A stretch of 64,000 bases of DNA. Source: Flavobacterium sp. N3904 (lineage in GTDB: Bacteria; Bacteroidota; Bacteroidia; Flavobacteriales; Flavobacteriaceae). Position numbers and translations under genes: made by a program. Where the stretch lies: contig NZ_CP110009.1 of the NCBI RefSeq assembly GCF_025947305.1, positions 1,963,501 through 2,027,500 on the forward strand, in the 5' to 3' direction. A model generated the notes under the pieces. That model was given only the letters and a program-made list of their open reading frames with translations. It did no database searches and was not told the origin of the DNA. Below, in pieces: positions 45,383 to 53,654 of the stretch. The stretch's first letter is position 1, and every line of letters begins with the position of its first letter.

Positions 45383-46342
45383 TTAAGGAATCAAGATTAT
45401 TTTTCCAGTACTTTTTCGGCTTTCCAGATAATCGTGAGCCAACTTTCCTTCGGATAGTTTAAAAACTGTGGGTGCTGCAATAGTGATATCACCATTTGCA
45501 ATCCAATTAAATAATTGATGGGCTCTCTTGATGCGTTCTTCTTTTGAAATTAAATAGCTCCACAAGTCACCACCGGTTAATGTTTTGGAAGTGTCCATCA
45601 ACATTCTAGGATTTACAAATTGAGGATCTCCGCCTGCCATTCCAAAGAAAACGACTTGACCGCACATTTTGGTTACCTCGAAACTATCGGTCAAAGTGCT
45701 ACCAATACTGTCGTAAACGACATCGACACCATTTGGACAAAAATCGAATACTTGCTTTTTCCAATCTTCAGAATATAGAAAAACAGCGTCGACACCATTT
45801 TGTTTTGAAACTTCCGCTTTTTGAGAAGAGGAGGTTAATCCAATAACTCTAGCACCAAGAAGTTTGCTGATTTGTGTCAAGAATTGACCGACTCCACCAG
45901 CCGAAGCATGAACCAATACGGTTTCTCCTTTTTGGGTTTTATGACTGTCGGTTGCCAAATAATGTGCAGTCAAGCCCTGCAATAAAATGGTTGCTGCAGT
46001 TTCGAAAGAAATACCATCTGGCAACGGAATCACATGCTCAAGGGGAACGGCTACCAACTCGGCATTGGCAAAAGGAACATCGGCAAAAGCCACTCGGTCA
46101 CCAATTTTAAAATCTGAATTTCCATTGGTTTCCACCACAATTCCTGCTCCTTCGTAACCGGCAATAAATGGAGGATTTCCTTTGAGGTGGTAATTTCCTT
46201 TACGTCTATACACATCTGCAAAGTTGAGACCAATAGCTTTCATTTCGACCAATATTTCGCCTGATTTTAATATTGGTGAAGGAATTTCTATATATTCAAG
46301 TACATCGGAATTTCCGAATGTTGAGAAGGTAAGTGCTTTCAT
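45383..46342 (-). CDS. quinone oxidoreductase-like medium-chain dehydrogenase
   Basis: A zinc-free MDR/QOR family protein of 319 residues, probably NADPH-dependent reduction of quinones or enones. The N-terminal GroES-like domain has GLNFADVYRRKGNYHLKGNPPFIAGYEGAGIV, and the cofactor domain has GETVLVHASAGGVGQFLTQISKLLGARVIGLTSS with the glycine loop AxxGGVG. VVYDSIGSTLTDSFEV and QVVFFGMAGG complete the pattern. The zinc-ligand cysteines of alcohol dehydrogenases are absent. It shares the strand with the GNAT gene upstream, 29 nt away. Confidence 0.88.
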   Translation of the reverse strand: MKALTFSTFGNSDVLEYIEIPSPILKSGEILVEMKAIGLNFADVYRRKGNYHLKGNPPFIAGYEGAGIVVETNGNSDFKIGDRVAFADVPFANAELVAVPLEHVIPLPDGISFETAATILLQGLTAHYLATDSHKTQKGETVLVHASAGGVGQFLTQISKLLGARVIGLTSSSQKAEVSKQNGVDAVFLYSEDWKKQVFDFCPNGVDVVYDSIGSTLTDSFEVTKMCGQVVFFGMAGGDPQFVNPRMLMDTSKTLTGGDLWSYLISKEERIKRAHQLFNWIANGDITIAAPTVFKLSEGKLAHDYLESRKSTGKIILIP

Positions 46343-46371
46343 TTTTCATTTATTTGAGGATGCAAAGAAAA

Positions 46372-46842
46372 CTAAATTTTAAGTGTTAATGAAAGATTGA
46401 TTCTCCTTTTTGATACCCAATCGCTATGGGTCATTTCAAATTTGATTTCGGTTTTACAGTGAGTGCCAACTTCTGTCCAGCCTGCTTTTCTATAAAAATA
46501 TTCCGCTCTTGTCATTGGAGAAGTGCCTAGCCAAACAGTATTTTTTGTCTGCTTAAAATACCAATCAAGCATATTATCATGAAGTTGTTTGCCAATTCCT
46601 TTTTTTTCAAATTTAGGATTTAAAAATAATGCCCAAATATTATTTTCTCTCAAATCTACAATTGCAAAACCAACAATTTCATTATCAATTTCACAAACCC
46701 AACCTTGTCCTCTTATGGTTAAGAATTCTTTGCAATCTTCGTCTGTTACCAAGTTAGGGTCTGACAAAGTATTTTCTGTTACCGAATTTCGTACTGCTTG
46801 AATCTGTTTAATATCTCCAATTAAAGCTTTTCTGACAATCAT
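46372..46842 (-). CDS. GNAT family N-acetyltransferase
   Basis: A 156-residue GNAT protein. The acetyl-CoA pyrophosphate loop is in WALFLNPKFEKKGIGKQLHDNMLDWYF (motif Q/RxxGxG/A form KKGIGKQL). VCEIDNEIVGFAIVDLRENN gives the preceding strands, and WLGTSPMTRAEYFYRKAGWTEVG the last strand and helix. Acceptor unknown; small-molecule or aminoglycoside-type are both possible. It lies just upstream of the quinone oxidoreductase gene. Confidence 0.85.
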   Translation of the reverse strand: MIVRKALIGDIKQIQAVRNSVTENTLSDPNLVTDEDCKEFLTIRGQGWVCEIDNEIVGFAIVDLRENNIWALFLNPKFEKKGIGKQLHDNMLDWYFKQTKNTVWLGTSPMTRAEYFYRKAGWTEVGTHCKTEIKFEMTHSDWVSKRRINLSLTLKI

Positions 46843-46924
46843 TTTTTTTAATTTTGAATTCTTTTTTATTGGTGTATAAAAGTAAATAAATCAGACAGAT
46901 TTTTGTTTTTAAATTTCATTCAAA

Positions 46925-47395
46925 TTAATGATCGTAGCTTATCATTCTAGAAATTTTCCATTGGTTATCTACTTTTTTCCATATTGCAACAAATTTGAAG
47001 GTACCGATTTCTTCTTTTCCGTTTTCCATGTGTCGGAATTGATGTATGCCAATTTCAATTGCACCATAATCTTTTATTGGATGCACTTCAAGGCTTCCTT
47101 TTACTAATTGTCTAGTCAGTTTGTTTTCGTTTTTGAACATTTTTTCAAAATTTGTAAAAACGGTTTCATATGAAAGTAAACCTCCATTGTCTTGATACCA
47201 TTCGAGATCTTCGTTGAATAGCGGTTTAAATTTGGCCATATCTTTTGCATTAAATGCATCAAAAAGAACAGTATCCATAGTCGCAATTTCGTTGTACAAT
47301 TCTTGTGAAGTCGGAGCTACTTTTTTTTCTTGTGCCTGTGCTAAATTAACCCCAATGATTAGTAAGAATTGCAGTAAAAAGATTTTTTCTTTCAT
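46925..47395 (-). CDS. secreted DUF4440/NTF2-like protein
   Basis: The protein has a signal peptide (MKEKIFLLQFLLIIGVNLAQAQ) and about 130 residues of an NTF2-like cone: LYNEIATMDTVLFDAFNAKDMAKFKPLFNEDLEWYQDNGG, ...DYGAIEIGIHQFRHMENGKEEIGTFKFVAIWKKVDNQWKISRMISYDH. DUF4440 members range from steroid-isomerase-like enzymes to binding proteins, so no role is given. ATG 47395 gives the signal peptide; the longer frame to 47545 overlaps the MepB-family gene and is unlikely. Confidence 0.8.
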   Translation of the reverse strand: MKEKIFLLQFLLIIGVNLAQAQEKKVAPTSQELYNEIATMDTVLFDAFNAKDMAKFKPLFNEDLEWYQDNGGLLSYETVFTNFEKMFKNENKLTRQLVKGSLEVHPIKDYGAIEIGIHQFRHMENGKEEIGTFKFVAIWKKVDNQWKISRMISYDH

Positions 47396-47457
47396 TTTTT
47401 TTAATTTCAAATTATTTAAGTTGTTGAAATTAAGCTTTATTTTTGAAAATACAGTTT

Positions 47458-47994
47458 TTAGTCGTCCATACGGAAAAGTAATTTCACTCGGTTTAAATCT
47501 ATTGTTTGATCCATTTGTATTTCCAAGAAATAATCCAATTGCCATTTCTGTGTTTTTTGCGCTTGTTTATTTGTTGTTATATCCCAAGGTGGATAAACTC
47601 GAATCGCCCTTTTTCCTTCCTTTTTATCAGTTACTATTTCCTTGGCTATAAGAACAGATTTCGGAAAAACAAATAATCCGAATTGATCTTCTTTTCGGGT
47701 GCTGATAATGAATAAGTCAATCGGGTCTTTAGCTTCAAAAGGCTGAATCGGACCGTGATTTATTCTTTTCCATAGCGTAACGAATTGACCTGTTTTGGTG
47801 GGTGTTATTTTGGCTGTCCGAAATAGAATGTTTAAATGATTTAAAGTAAAAGTACAGGCTCCGTATTCTGAGCTTTCTTCTTCATGAAGTGGTTGGGTGA
47901 TTTCGAAATTACAATTGTCAAAAAGTATTTTTTGGATTAAAATTAAATCTTTCGGAATAGCTTCTGGAGGAATCCAAGGCTTTTGTATGTTCAT
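47458..47994 (-). CDS. MepB family protein
   Basis: A 178-residue cytosolic protein. YGACTFTLNHLNILFRTAKITPTKTGQFVTLWKR, IQPFEAKDPIDLFIISTRKEDQFGLFVFPKSVLIAKEIV and KEGKRAIRVYPPWD match the MepB family, first named in the Staphylococcus aureus mepRAB multidrug-efflux operon, where its function is unknown. There is no MATE pump or MarR regulator beside it here. It stands upstream of the DUF4440 gene on the same strand, 62 nt away. Confidence 0.82.
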   Translation of the reverse strand: MNIQKPWIPPEAIPKDLILIQKILFDNCNFEITQPLHEEESSEYGACTFTLNHLNILFRTAKITPTKTGQFVTLWKRINHGPIQPFEAKDPIDLFIISTRKEDQFGLFVFPKSVLIAKEIVTDKKEGKRAIRVYPPWDITTNKQAQKTQKWQLDYFLEIQMDQTIDLNRVKLLFRMDD

Positions 47995-48061
47995 TTGGAA
48001 ATTTTACTATTTGTTAAATTATAAAAACCGAAAATGGATTTCGGCTTTTATAATTTGAAAA

Positions 48062-48694
48062 TTACTTTTTGGTTTTCAATTTATCTTTAAAAACTTTTTC
48101 AAATTTTTCTATTTTGGGCTGAATAACCATTTGACAATACGGCTGGTTTTTGTTATTGGCATAATAGTTTTGATGGTAATCTTCGGCTTTGTAAAATTTA
48201 GTAAAAGGTTCTAATGTAGTTACAATTGGGCTGTCATAAACTTTGGCATTTTTTAGTTCATTGATTATAGAGTGTGCTTCCTGTTTTTGTTCTTCGTTAT
48301 TATAAAAAATAACTGAACGGTATTGGGTTCCTCTATCGGCGCCTTGTCTGTTCAATGTTGTTGGGTCGTGTACGGTGAAAAATACTTTGAAAATTTCATC
48401 GAGATTGGTTACATTTTTGTCAAAAGTAATTTGTACTACTTCGGCATGACCTGTAGTGCCTGAGCAAACTTCTTCATAACTGGGGTTGGCAATTTTGCCT
48501 CCCGAAAATCCAGAAACTACTGATTTCACTCCTTTTAGGTTTTCATAAACAGCTTCTACGCACCAGTAGCAGCCACCACCAAGGGTTATCGTTTCAAAAT
48601 TAGAATGTGTCATTTTTTTAGTTGTATTATTGTTTTGAGAAAATAGTGTTCCGGTAATTAATAAGCAAGCTACTATAATTGATTTCGTTTTCAT
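48062..48694 (-). CDS. msrA: peptide-methionine (S)-S-oxide reductase, exported
   Basis: Repairs the S epimer of oxidised methionine. After a signal peptide (KSIIVACLLITGTLFSQ) comes the active site GGGCYWCVEAVYENLKGVKSVVSGFSGG with the nucleophile Cys in GCYWC, followed by EVCSGTTGHAEVVQITFD and YRSVIFYNNEEQKQ. A later Cys in YCQMVI may resolve it. It lies 6 nt after msrB on the minus strand, so the pair is one operon. Export to the periplasm means it protects envelope proteins. Confidence 0.94.
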   Translation of the reverse strand: MKTKSIIVACLLITGTLFSQNNNTTKKMTHSNFETITLGGGCYWCVEAVYENLKGVKSVVSGFSGGKIANPSYEEVCSGTTGHAEVVQITFDKNVTNLDEIFKVFFTVHDPTTLNRQGADRGTQYRSVIFYNNEEQKQEAHSIINELKNAKVYDSPIVTTLEPFTKFYKAEDYHQNYYANNKNQPYCQMVIQPKIEKFEKVFKDKLKTKK

Positions 48695-48700
48695 TGTTTT

Positions 48701-49243
48701 TTATTTAGTATCAGGTTCAAAATCTAAAGCGATGGAGTTCATACAATATCTTTTTCCGGTAGGGGCAGGGCCATCATCAAATAAGTGTCCCAAATGTCCG
48801 CCGCATCGGCCACAAAGCGCTTCAATTCGTTCCATTCCGATAGAATTGTCGGTTTTGTAAACCACACTTTTTTTGTTTTCCTGTTCAAAAAAACTGGGCC
48901 AACCACAACTACTTGCAAATTTTGCTCCCGAACGGAAAAGAATGTTGCCGCAAGCCGCACAATAATAGGTTCCTTTTACGTCTGTGTTCCAATATTTACC
49001 CGTAAAAGGTCTTTCGGTATCGGCTTTGCGAGAAACTAAATACACATCTTCCGGCAGAATTTTTTTCCATTCGGCGTCAGTCAAATTCAGTTTTGTGGTG
49101 TCGGTATGCGAGTAATGCGGATTTCCGGGTTTTATTTCATTTTCTTTCATGATAGATGCAGTATTTTTAGATTCCTTGTTTTGCCCACAGGCCTGAAAAA
49201 TTATCAACAGCAGTACTAATGAGCTAAAAAATTGTGTTTTCAT
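48701..49243 (-). CDS. msrB: peptide-methionine (R)-S-oxide reductase, lipoprotein
   Basis: Repairs the R epimer of methionine sulfoxide. It has a lipoprotein signal (LVLLLIIFQACGQ, lipobox FQAC). The enzyme domain shows WKKILPEDVYLVSRKADTERPFTGKY, CAACGNILFRSG and CGRCGGHLGHLFDDG with two CxxC zinc pairs, and the catalytic Cys in RYCMNSIALDF. It comes first in an msrB-msrA operon. The divergent 49244-49526 gap carries a candidate promoter for it: CAAAAGTA at 49269-49276 (TACTTTTG on the minus strand), though the TTG spacing is only 16. Confidence 0.94.
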   Translation of the reverse strand: MKTQFFSSLVLLLIIFQACGQNKESKNTASIMKENEIKPGNPHYSHTDTTKLNLTDAEWKKILPEDVYLVSRKADTERPFTGKYWNTDVKGTYYCAACGNILFRSGAKFASSCGWPSFFEQENKKSVVYKTDNSIGMERIEALCGRCGGHLGHLFDDGPAPTGKRYCMNSIALDFEPDTK

Positions 49244-49526
49244 TTTTATAGTTTTATGTTTTATTTTTCAAAAGTATCGGTATTATTAAAAGCAAAATGT
49301 CGTGTAGTTTACATCATTGCTTTATTTGTGATAATTTTAATTTTTATGTTTTAAAGTTCAAAAAAAAAGCATTTTTTGCTTGATGCGGATTCACCGTAAA
49401 ATTAGAATATTAGAAGGATCAACGCTCGTTAAACTTTTCACAAATTTGATTTGCAACGCTCTTGAATCTCATATTCCAAAAATAAAGCAAATTCTTTTTT
49501 GTATTTTTGACAGGCGAAATATAGAT

Positions 49527-50054
49527 ATGGAAGAAGAACAAGTAATATTAGTAAACGAATTAGATCAGCAAATTGGTTTAATGCCAAAACTGGAAGCACA
49601 TGAAAAAGCCATTTTGCATCGTGCTTTTTCTGTTTTTGTTTTAAATGACAAAAGAGAAATTATGCTTCAACAACGGGCACATCAAAAATACCATTCCCCT
49701 TTACTTTGGACAAATACCTGTTGCAGTCATCAACGGGAAGGCGAAACTAATATTCAGGCTGGTAGCCGACGATTGTATGAAGAAATGGGCTTTAACACAG
49801 AGTTGAAAGAACTTTTCCATTTTATATACAAAGCTCCTTTTGATAACGGTTTGACAGAACACGAGCTCGATCACGTAATGATTGGCTATTATTACGGTGA
49901 ACCAGAAATCAACACGGAAGAAGTTGAAGATTGGAAATGGATGAAGATTGAAGACATTCGAAGTGATATGCTTTTGAATCCTGATATTTACACAGTTTGG
50001 TTTAAAATTATTTTTGACGAATTTTATCATTTTTTAGAAGAACATACAATATAA
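49527..50054 (+). CDS. idi: isopentenyl-diphosphate delta-isomerase, type 1
   Basis: Interconverts IPP and DMAPP for isoprenoid synthesis. The Nudix-fold type I enzyme shows ILHRAFSVFVLNDKREIMLQQRAHQKYHSPLLWTNTCCSHQREGET (catalytic Cys in NTCCSH), the GSRRLYEEMGF Nudix-like helix and ELDHVMIGYYYGEPEINTEEVEDWKWM (metal and catalytic Glu region). At 175 residues the length is standard. ATG 49527 was chosen; a longer frame from 49380 gives an unconserved leader. A TATTTTTG -7-like sequence lies at 49502-49509, without a matching -33. Confidence 0.92.
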   Translation: MEEEQVILVNELDQQIGLMPKLEAHEKAILHRAFSVFVLNDKREIMLQQRAHQKYHSPLLWTNTCCSHQREGETNIQAGSRRLYEEMGFNTELKELFHFIYKAPFDNGLTEHELDHVMIGYYYGEPEINTEEVEDWKWMKIEDIRSDMLLNPDIYTVWFKIIFDEFYHFLEEHTI

Positions 50055-50114
50055 GATTATGGATTTTAGAACGCAGAAATCTAAAATCAAAACTCACAAA
50101 ATCTAAAATTCCCT

Positions 50115-50525
50115 ATGAGAGTAACTATATCCAGAAAAGCCCATTTTAATGCAGCCCATCGTTTGTATCGAAAAGATTGGACATTCGAACAAAATAATGC
50201 TGTTTTTGGCAAATGCAATAATCCTAATTTTCACGGACATAACTATGAATTAATAGTGAGCGTTACCGGTGAAATTGACAAGGAAACCGGTTATGTTATG
50301 GATGTAAAATTTCTTACCGATATTATCAAAGAAGAAGTTGAGGATCAAATGGATCATAAGAATTTGAATTTGGATGTGCCGGAATTTCTTGATTTGAACC
50401 CAACAGCTGAAAATATTGTGGTAGTAATTTGGAATAAAATTCGAAAAAAAGTAAAGTCTGATTTGGATTTGGAAGTGGTTCTGTATGAAACACCGCGTAA
50501 TTTTGTAACCTATAAAGGAGAATAA
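50115..50525 (+). CDS. queD: 6-carboxy-5,6,7,8-tetrahydropterin synthase
   Basis: The second step of queuosine (7-deazaguanine) synthesis. The zinc histidines are visible in ISRKAHFNAAHRLY (first), FHGHNYEL (the HGHNY motif), and the catalytic Cys in FGKCNNPNF. GYVMDVKFLTDIIKEEVEDQMDHKNLN and PTAENIVVVIW complete the T-fold. At 136 residues it could alternatively be a PTPS-like enzyme. Its stop codon overlaps the bcp start by one base, so the two are translated together. Confidence 0.92.
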   Translation: MRVTISRKAHFNAAHRLYRKDWTFEQNNAVFGKCNNPNFHGHNYELIVSVTGEIDKETGYVMDVKFLTDIIKEEVEDQMDHKNLNLDVPEFLDLNPTAENIVVVIWNKIRKKVKSDLDLEVVLYETPRNFVTYKGE

Positions 50526-50980
50526 TGGAACTTAAAGTAGGAGATAAAATTCCCCATTTTGCAGCAAAAGATACCAATGGTAATGATTTTGACAGTAAGG
50601 AAATAGTAGGTAAAAAACCATTGGTCGTTTATTTCTATCCAAAAGACAATACTCCGGGATGTACAGCTCAAGCCTGCAGTTTTAGGGATCAATACGAAGA
50701 TTTTAAAGATTTGGGAGCCGAAGTAATTGGGATAAGCAGCGATAGTATTGCATCACACCAAAAATTTACCCAGCAATTCAAACTGCCTTTTATCCTATTG
50801 TCGGATTCTGGCAAGACCATAAGAAAGCTTTTTGGAGTACCCGCAGGTTTGTTTGGGATATTGCCCGGTAGAGTTACGTATGTTGCCGATAAAACAGGAA
50901 CAATCATCATGGTGTTTGATAGTATGATGGCCAAACATCATATTCCAAAAGCACTTGAAGCGATTAGAAAATTACAGTAA
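50525..50980 (+). CDS. bcp: thioredoxin-dependent thiol peroxidase (Bcp/PrxQ)
   Basis: A peroxiredoxin of the Bcp/PrxQ class, which reduces peroxides using thioredoxin. The peroxidatic and resolving Cys pair is five residues apart in TPGCTAQACSFRD. GDKIPHFAAKDTNGNDFDS opens the fold, and KPLVVYFYPKDN, GAEVIGISSDSIASHQKFTQQFKLPFILLSD follow. At 151 residues it is standard. The TAATG overlap with queD implies coupling. Confidence 0.94.
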   Translation: MELKVGDKIPHFAAKDTNGNDFDSKEIVGKKPLVVYFYPKDNTPGCTAQACSFRDQYEDFKDLGAEVIGISSDSIASHQKFTQQFKLPFILLSDSGKTIRKLFGVPAGLFGILPGRVTYVADKTGTIIMVFDSMMAKHHIPKALEAIRKLQ

Positions 50981-51043
50981 TAAATTGACAAAATAGTATT
51001 ACTGTTTGGTAATAAAAGTGTTGAAATTTGCAAATAAAAAACC

Positions 51044-52012
51044 ATGAACTCAAAAATATATCCATTACAGTTTGAAGCAATCCTCAAAGAAAGAATTTGG
51101 GGTGGAGAAAAATTAAAAACAATCCTAAACAAACCCATTACTTCTAGTATTACTGGGGAAAGTTGGGAGTTGTCTACAGTTGAGGGCGATATAAGCATTG
51201 TTGCAAACGGTGACTATAAAGGGAAAGCATTGACGGAATTAATTAATGAATATCCCAACGAAATTCTTGGAATTGCTGTTTATAAAAAGTTTGGAAATCA
51301 ATTTCCATTGTTGTTTAAATACTTGGATGCCCGTGAGGATTTATCGATTCAGGTACATCCCAATGATGAATTGGCCAAAAAGCGCCATAACTCTTTCGGT
51401 AAAACCGAAATGTGGTATGTCATGCAAGCCGATGCCGATGCCAGAATCATTGTAGGTTTTAAAAATGATTCTAGTCCCAAAGAATACCTAGAGCATCTTA
51501 ATAACAAAACATTAGTCTCAATATTAGATGATGTAAAAGCAAAACCTGGCGATGTTTTTTTCTTAGAAACGGGAACCGTTCATGCTATTGGAGCAGGATT
51601 GGTCGTTGCTGAAATTCAGCAAACTTCGGATATTACGTATCGGTTGTATGATTTTGATCGAAAAGATGCGCAAGGAAATACTAGAGAGCTGCACGTTGAT
51701 TTAGCTTTGGATGCCATAAACTATAAAAAAGTCAATACTTATAAGGAATACAGTAAAGATATTAATAAATCGAACACTGTAGTTGATTGTCCTTATTTTA
51801 CGACCAATTTTATTCCGTTGGAAAATGAAAAAGCAGTTGCAAATTCAGGTTTGTCTTTTGTAGTGTACATGTGTGTTGAAGGTTCTTTTGAATTAGAGTA
51901 CGATGATGTGAATTATCAATATATAAAAGGAGATACAGTGCTTATTCCCGCAGCAATGAAGTCTTATTATCTTAAAGGAAAAGCTTCTATTTTAGAAATT
52001 TACATTTCATAG
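51044..52012 (+). CDS. manA: mannose-6-phosphate isomerase, class I
   Basis: Interconverts fructose-6-phosphate and mannose-6-phosphate, feeding GDP-mannose and surface sugars. Zinc ligands sit in LSIQVHPNDELAKKRH (Gln and His) and KTEMWYVM (Glu), with the GTVHAIGAGLVVAEIQQTSDITYRLYDFDR block of the cupin core. The short 322-residue form lacks the larger insert of E. coli ManA and matches the Firmicutes/Bacteroidota subclass. The C-terminal cupin strand is complete. It may supply mannose-type precursors for the glycan locus, but it is far from it. Confidence 0.92.
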   Translation: MNSKIYPLQFEAILKERIWGGEKLKTILNKPITSSITGESWELSTVEGDISIVANGDYKGKALTELINEYPNEILGIAVYKKFGNQFPLLFKYLDAREDLSIQVHPNDELAKKRHNSFGKTEMWYVMQADADARIIVGFKNDSSPKEYLEHLNNKTLVSILDDVKAKPGDVFFLETGTVHAIGAGLVVAEIQQTSDITYRLYDFDRKDAQGNTRELHVDLALDAINYKKVNTYKEYSKDINKSNTVVDCPYFTTNFIPLENEKAVANSGLSFVVYMCVEGSFELEYDDVNYQYIKGDTVLIPAAMKSYYLKGKASILEIYIS

Positions 52013-52042
52013 TTGGGAATAGAAAGATTATGTGTACTTTTG
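52013..52042 (+). promoter_or_regulatory. Bacteroidota-type promoter for the small helical protein
   Basis: TTG (52013-52015), 19 nt, TACTTTTG (52035-52042): an exact match to the TTG-N19-TAnnTTTG consensus, 26 nt upstream of the start codon of the next gene. Confidence 0.7.
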
Positions 52043-52068
52043 CAAACGCAAATTAAATAAAAAATAAA

Positions 52069-52338
52069 ATGGCAAACGTTAAGAATTTAAAGAAAGACAT
52101 CAACTACGTTTTAGGAGATATTATTGAAGCAGTTTACTTGTTTGAAATTTCTACTACTGGGAAACCAACAACAGAAACTAATGCATTAATTGACGAAGCT
52201 ATTGCTGCTTTTGACGTTTTGATCACAAAGGTGAACGAAAAGAAAGTTGAAAATAAAAAAGCACATTTCAAACAAATAAATGTTGAATTGGAACAAACTG
52301 CTAATCAATTGATTGCTAAAATCAACGATTTGCAGTAA
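52069..52338 (+). CDS. small conserved helical protein
   Basis: An 89-residue protein with no recognised function. It is predicted to be almost all alpha-helical and charged, with a regular hydrophobic pattern in the C-terminal half (ALIDEAIAAFDVLITKVNEKKVENKKAHFKQINVELEQTANQLIAKINDL), compatible with a short coiled coil. It has no signal peptide. A well-formed promoter of its own, close to the manA stop, suggests strong expression. A nucleoid or ribosome-associated role is speculation only. Confidence 0.8.
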   Translation: MANVKNLKKDINYVLGDIIEAVYLFEISTTGKPTTETNALIDEAIAAFDVLITKVNEKKVENKKAHFKQINVELEQTANQLIAKINDLQ

Positions 52339-52368
52339 AAAAAAGGGCAAAAAAAGTTTGAATTTATT

Positions 52369-52398
52369 TTGGAAAAACGAAATACAGACTTATATTTG
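52369..52398 (+). promoter_or_regulatory. promoter of the tRNA-Thr genes
   Basis: TTG (52369-52371), 19 nt, TATATTTG (52391-52398), immediately followed by CACCCG, which is the same initial segment as at the two rRNA promoters. Confidence 0.75.
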
Positions 52399-52413
52399 CA
52401 CCCGTAATGAGTC

Positions 52414-52487
52414 GCCAGCGTAGCTCAGTTGGCTAGAGCAGCTGATTTGTAATCAGCAGGTCGTGGGTTCGAGTCCCTCCGCCGGCT
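52414..52487 (+). tRNA. tRNA-Thr (TGT), copy 1
   Basis: The cloverleaf is complete: acceptor GCCAGCG/CGCCGGC, D-arm GCTC..GAGC, anticodon stem CTGAT/ATCAG with loop TTTGTAA (anticodon TGT), T-arm GGGTTCGAGTCCC, discriminator T. The acceptor has an A-C mismatch at the fourth pair. No CCA is encoded. The gene is identical to copy 2. Confidence 0.95.
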
Positions 52488-52494
52488 CTTTAAG

Positions 52495-52524
52495 AAAACC
52501 ATCTATTCATTTAGATGGTTTTTT
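52495..52524 (+). terminator. terminator after tRNA-Thr copy 1
   Basis: AAAACCATCT, a loop of ATTCATTT, and AGATGGTT followed by T-run: a 9-bp stem and poly-T. Confidence 0.8.
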
Positions 52525-52562
52525 ATTTGAGTTGACCATTACAAAAAAAACATATTGAGTCC

Positions 52563-52636
52563 GCCAGCGTAGCTCAGTTGGCTAGAGCAGCTGATTTGTA
52601 ATCAGCAGGTCGTGGGTTCGAGTCCCTCCGCCGGCT
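52563..52636 (+). tRNA. tRNA-Thr (TGT), copy 2
   Basis: Identical to copy 1 over all 74 positions, including the A-C acceptor mismatch. The copies are 75 nt apart and part of the short flank is also shared (GAGTC/GAGTCC before the first G). Confidence 0.95.
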
Positions 52637-52643
52637 CTTTTGT

Positions 52644-52678
52644 AAAACCATAACATTTATTTGTTATGGTTTTTTTTT
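52644..52678 (+). terminator. terminator after tRNA-Thr copy 2
   Basis: AAAACCATAACA, short loop, TGTTATGGTTTT and poly-T: a strong stem ending the tRNA transcript. It may also act for the convergent DUF4369 gene. Confidence 0.85.
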
Positions 52679-52745
52679 GTGGCAATGCATAAAAAAAACC
52701 GTCTTGAAATACAAAACGGTTTTGATATTTTACTGTGGATATTTT

Positions 52746-53459
52746 TTATTTCTGTTGACTTTTGATAGTATTTACATATTGAGTCAATTTTTTGCCATAA
52801 AGAGAATTGGCGACTTTTGGAGTCATAGATTTTTGAATGGTATCCAGATATTTAACGTTGATATCATAGATATCGGCCAAAGCAATATAAGGCGAAACCT
52901 CGTACTCTTTATTATTTACCGCAAAATTGGTTGCATATAAATATTTACGTTTGATGTTATTGTCTTGCCTAGCATTCAAACTGTCTACTGCTTTTGTGTT
53001 GTTGCTTTTTATAGCATTAAATTTACTCTCAATTAAGGTTAGATTTTCGTCATTAAAATGAGAGATAATTTTTCGGTAATCTTCATACAACTCCTGATTT
53101 TTTGATCCAGTGATTTTAGCACTGTTAATAAAAGAATCAAGATTGGTTTCAATATTTATTTTTCCTGGCTCTGCAAAAAACATAATGTTGTTGTCAAGAG
53201 AATTTGTTACACCTCTGTCCAGATACAAGTATAGCATTTCGGGGGATTTTAAATCTAAATCAGTTGCGAAAGTTGAGTTTCCATCTATTTTGATACTGTC
53301 TATGGCTACAAGAGAAGTATCAACAACTCTTTGGATGTACAAAGTTCCTTCTTTCAATCCTTTGATATTTCCAGTAATATGTAAATTGGTTTTGGATTCA
53401 TTTTTGTTACACGCCACCAATAGGAATAAAGCAACAAAAGCAATAATAGAATTTTTCAT
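52746..53459 (-). CDS. DUF4369-type lipoprotein
   Basis: A 237-residue lipoprotein with signal IIAFVALFLLVACNK (lipobox LVAC). The mature part begins LHITGNIKGLKEGTLYIQRVVDTSLVAIDSIKIDGNSTFATDLDLKSPEMLYLYLD, the DUF4369 beta-domain found in front of thioredoxin-like domains in Bacteroidota. Here no thioredoxin domain follows; the C-terminal half is helical and unassigned. The start at 53459 gives the lipobox; the longer frame to 53615 has no signal. The role is unknown. Confidence 0.82.
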   Translation of the reverse strand: MKNSIIAFVALFLLVACNKNESKTNLHITGNIKGLKEGTLYIQRVVDTSLVAIDSIKIDGNSTFATDLDLKSPEMLYLYLDRGVTNSLDNNIMFFAEPGKINIETNLDSFINSAKITGSKNQELYEDYRKIISHFNDENLTLIESKFNAIKSNNTKAVDSLNARQDNNIKRKYLYATNFAVNNKEYEVSPYIALADIYDINVKYLDTIQKSMTPKVANSLYGKKLTQYVNTIKSQQK

Positions 53460-53603
53460 GTGTAAATAATTTGGTTTTTTCAAACATTGTTTCGCCAATC
53501 TTTTATAGGGTTTATAAATCATGGCAATTGGCTGTTTTTTATTTTTGGCGCAAAATAAAGAAAATTGTTGGAATGAATGATTGTATTGTCTCTGAATTTC
53601 AAA

Positions 53604-53639
53604 AAAAAATCCCATTCGCCGCGGCGAATGGGATTTTTT
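53604..53639. terminator. near-palindromic terminator
   Basis: CCCATTCGCC-GC-GGCGAATGGG (53611-53632) flanked by A- and T-runs on each side, directly after the M61 gene on the minus strand. It is a very strong, symmetrical hairpin. Confidence 0.9.
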
Positions 53640-53654
53640 ATAAGGTTACTAGGA

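Noticed and set aside
47395..47545. Longer start for the DUF4440 gene at 47545
   Set aside because: It would overlap the end of the MepB-family gene by about 90 nt and hide the signal peptide.
52414..52636. tRNA-Thr pair as an integration (att) site of a mobile island
   Set aside because: No integrase, recombinase or phage-like gene is near, and both copies are complete with their own terminators.
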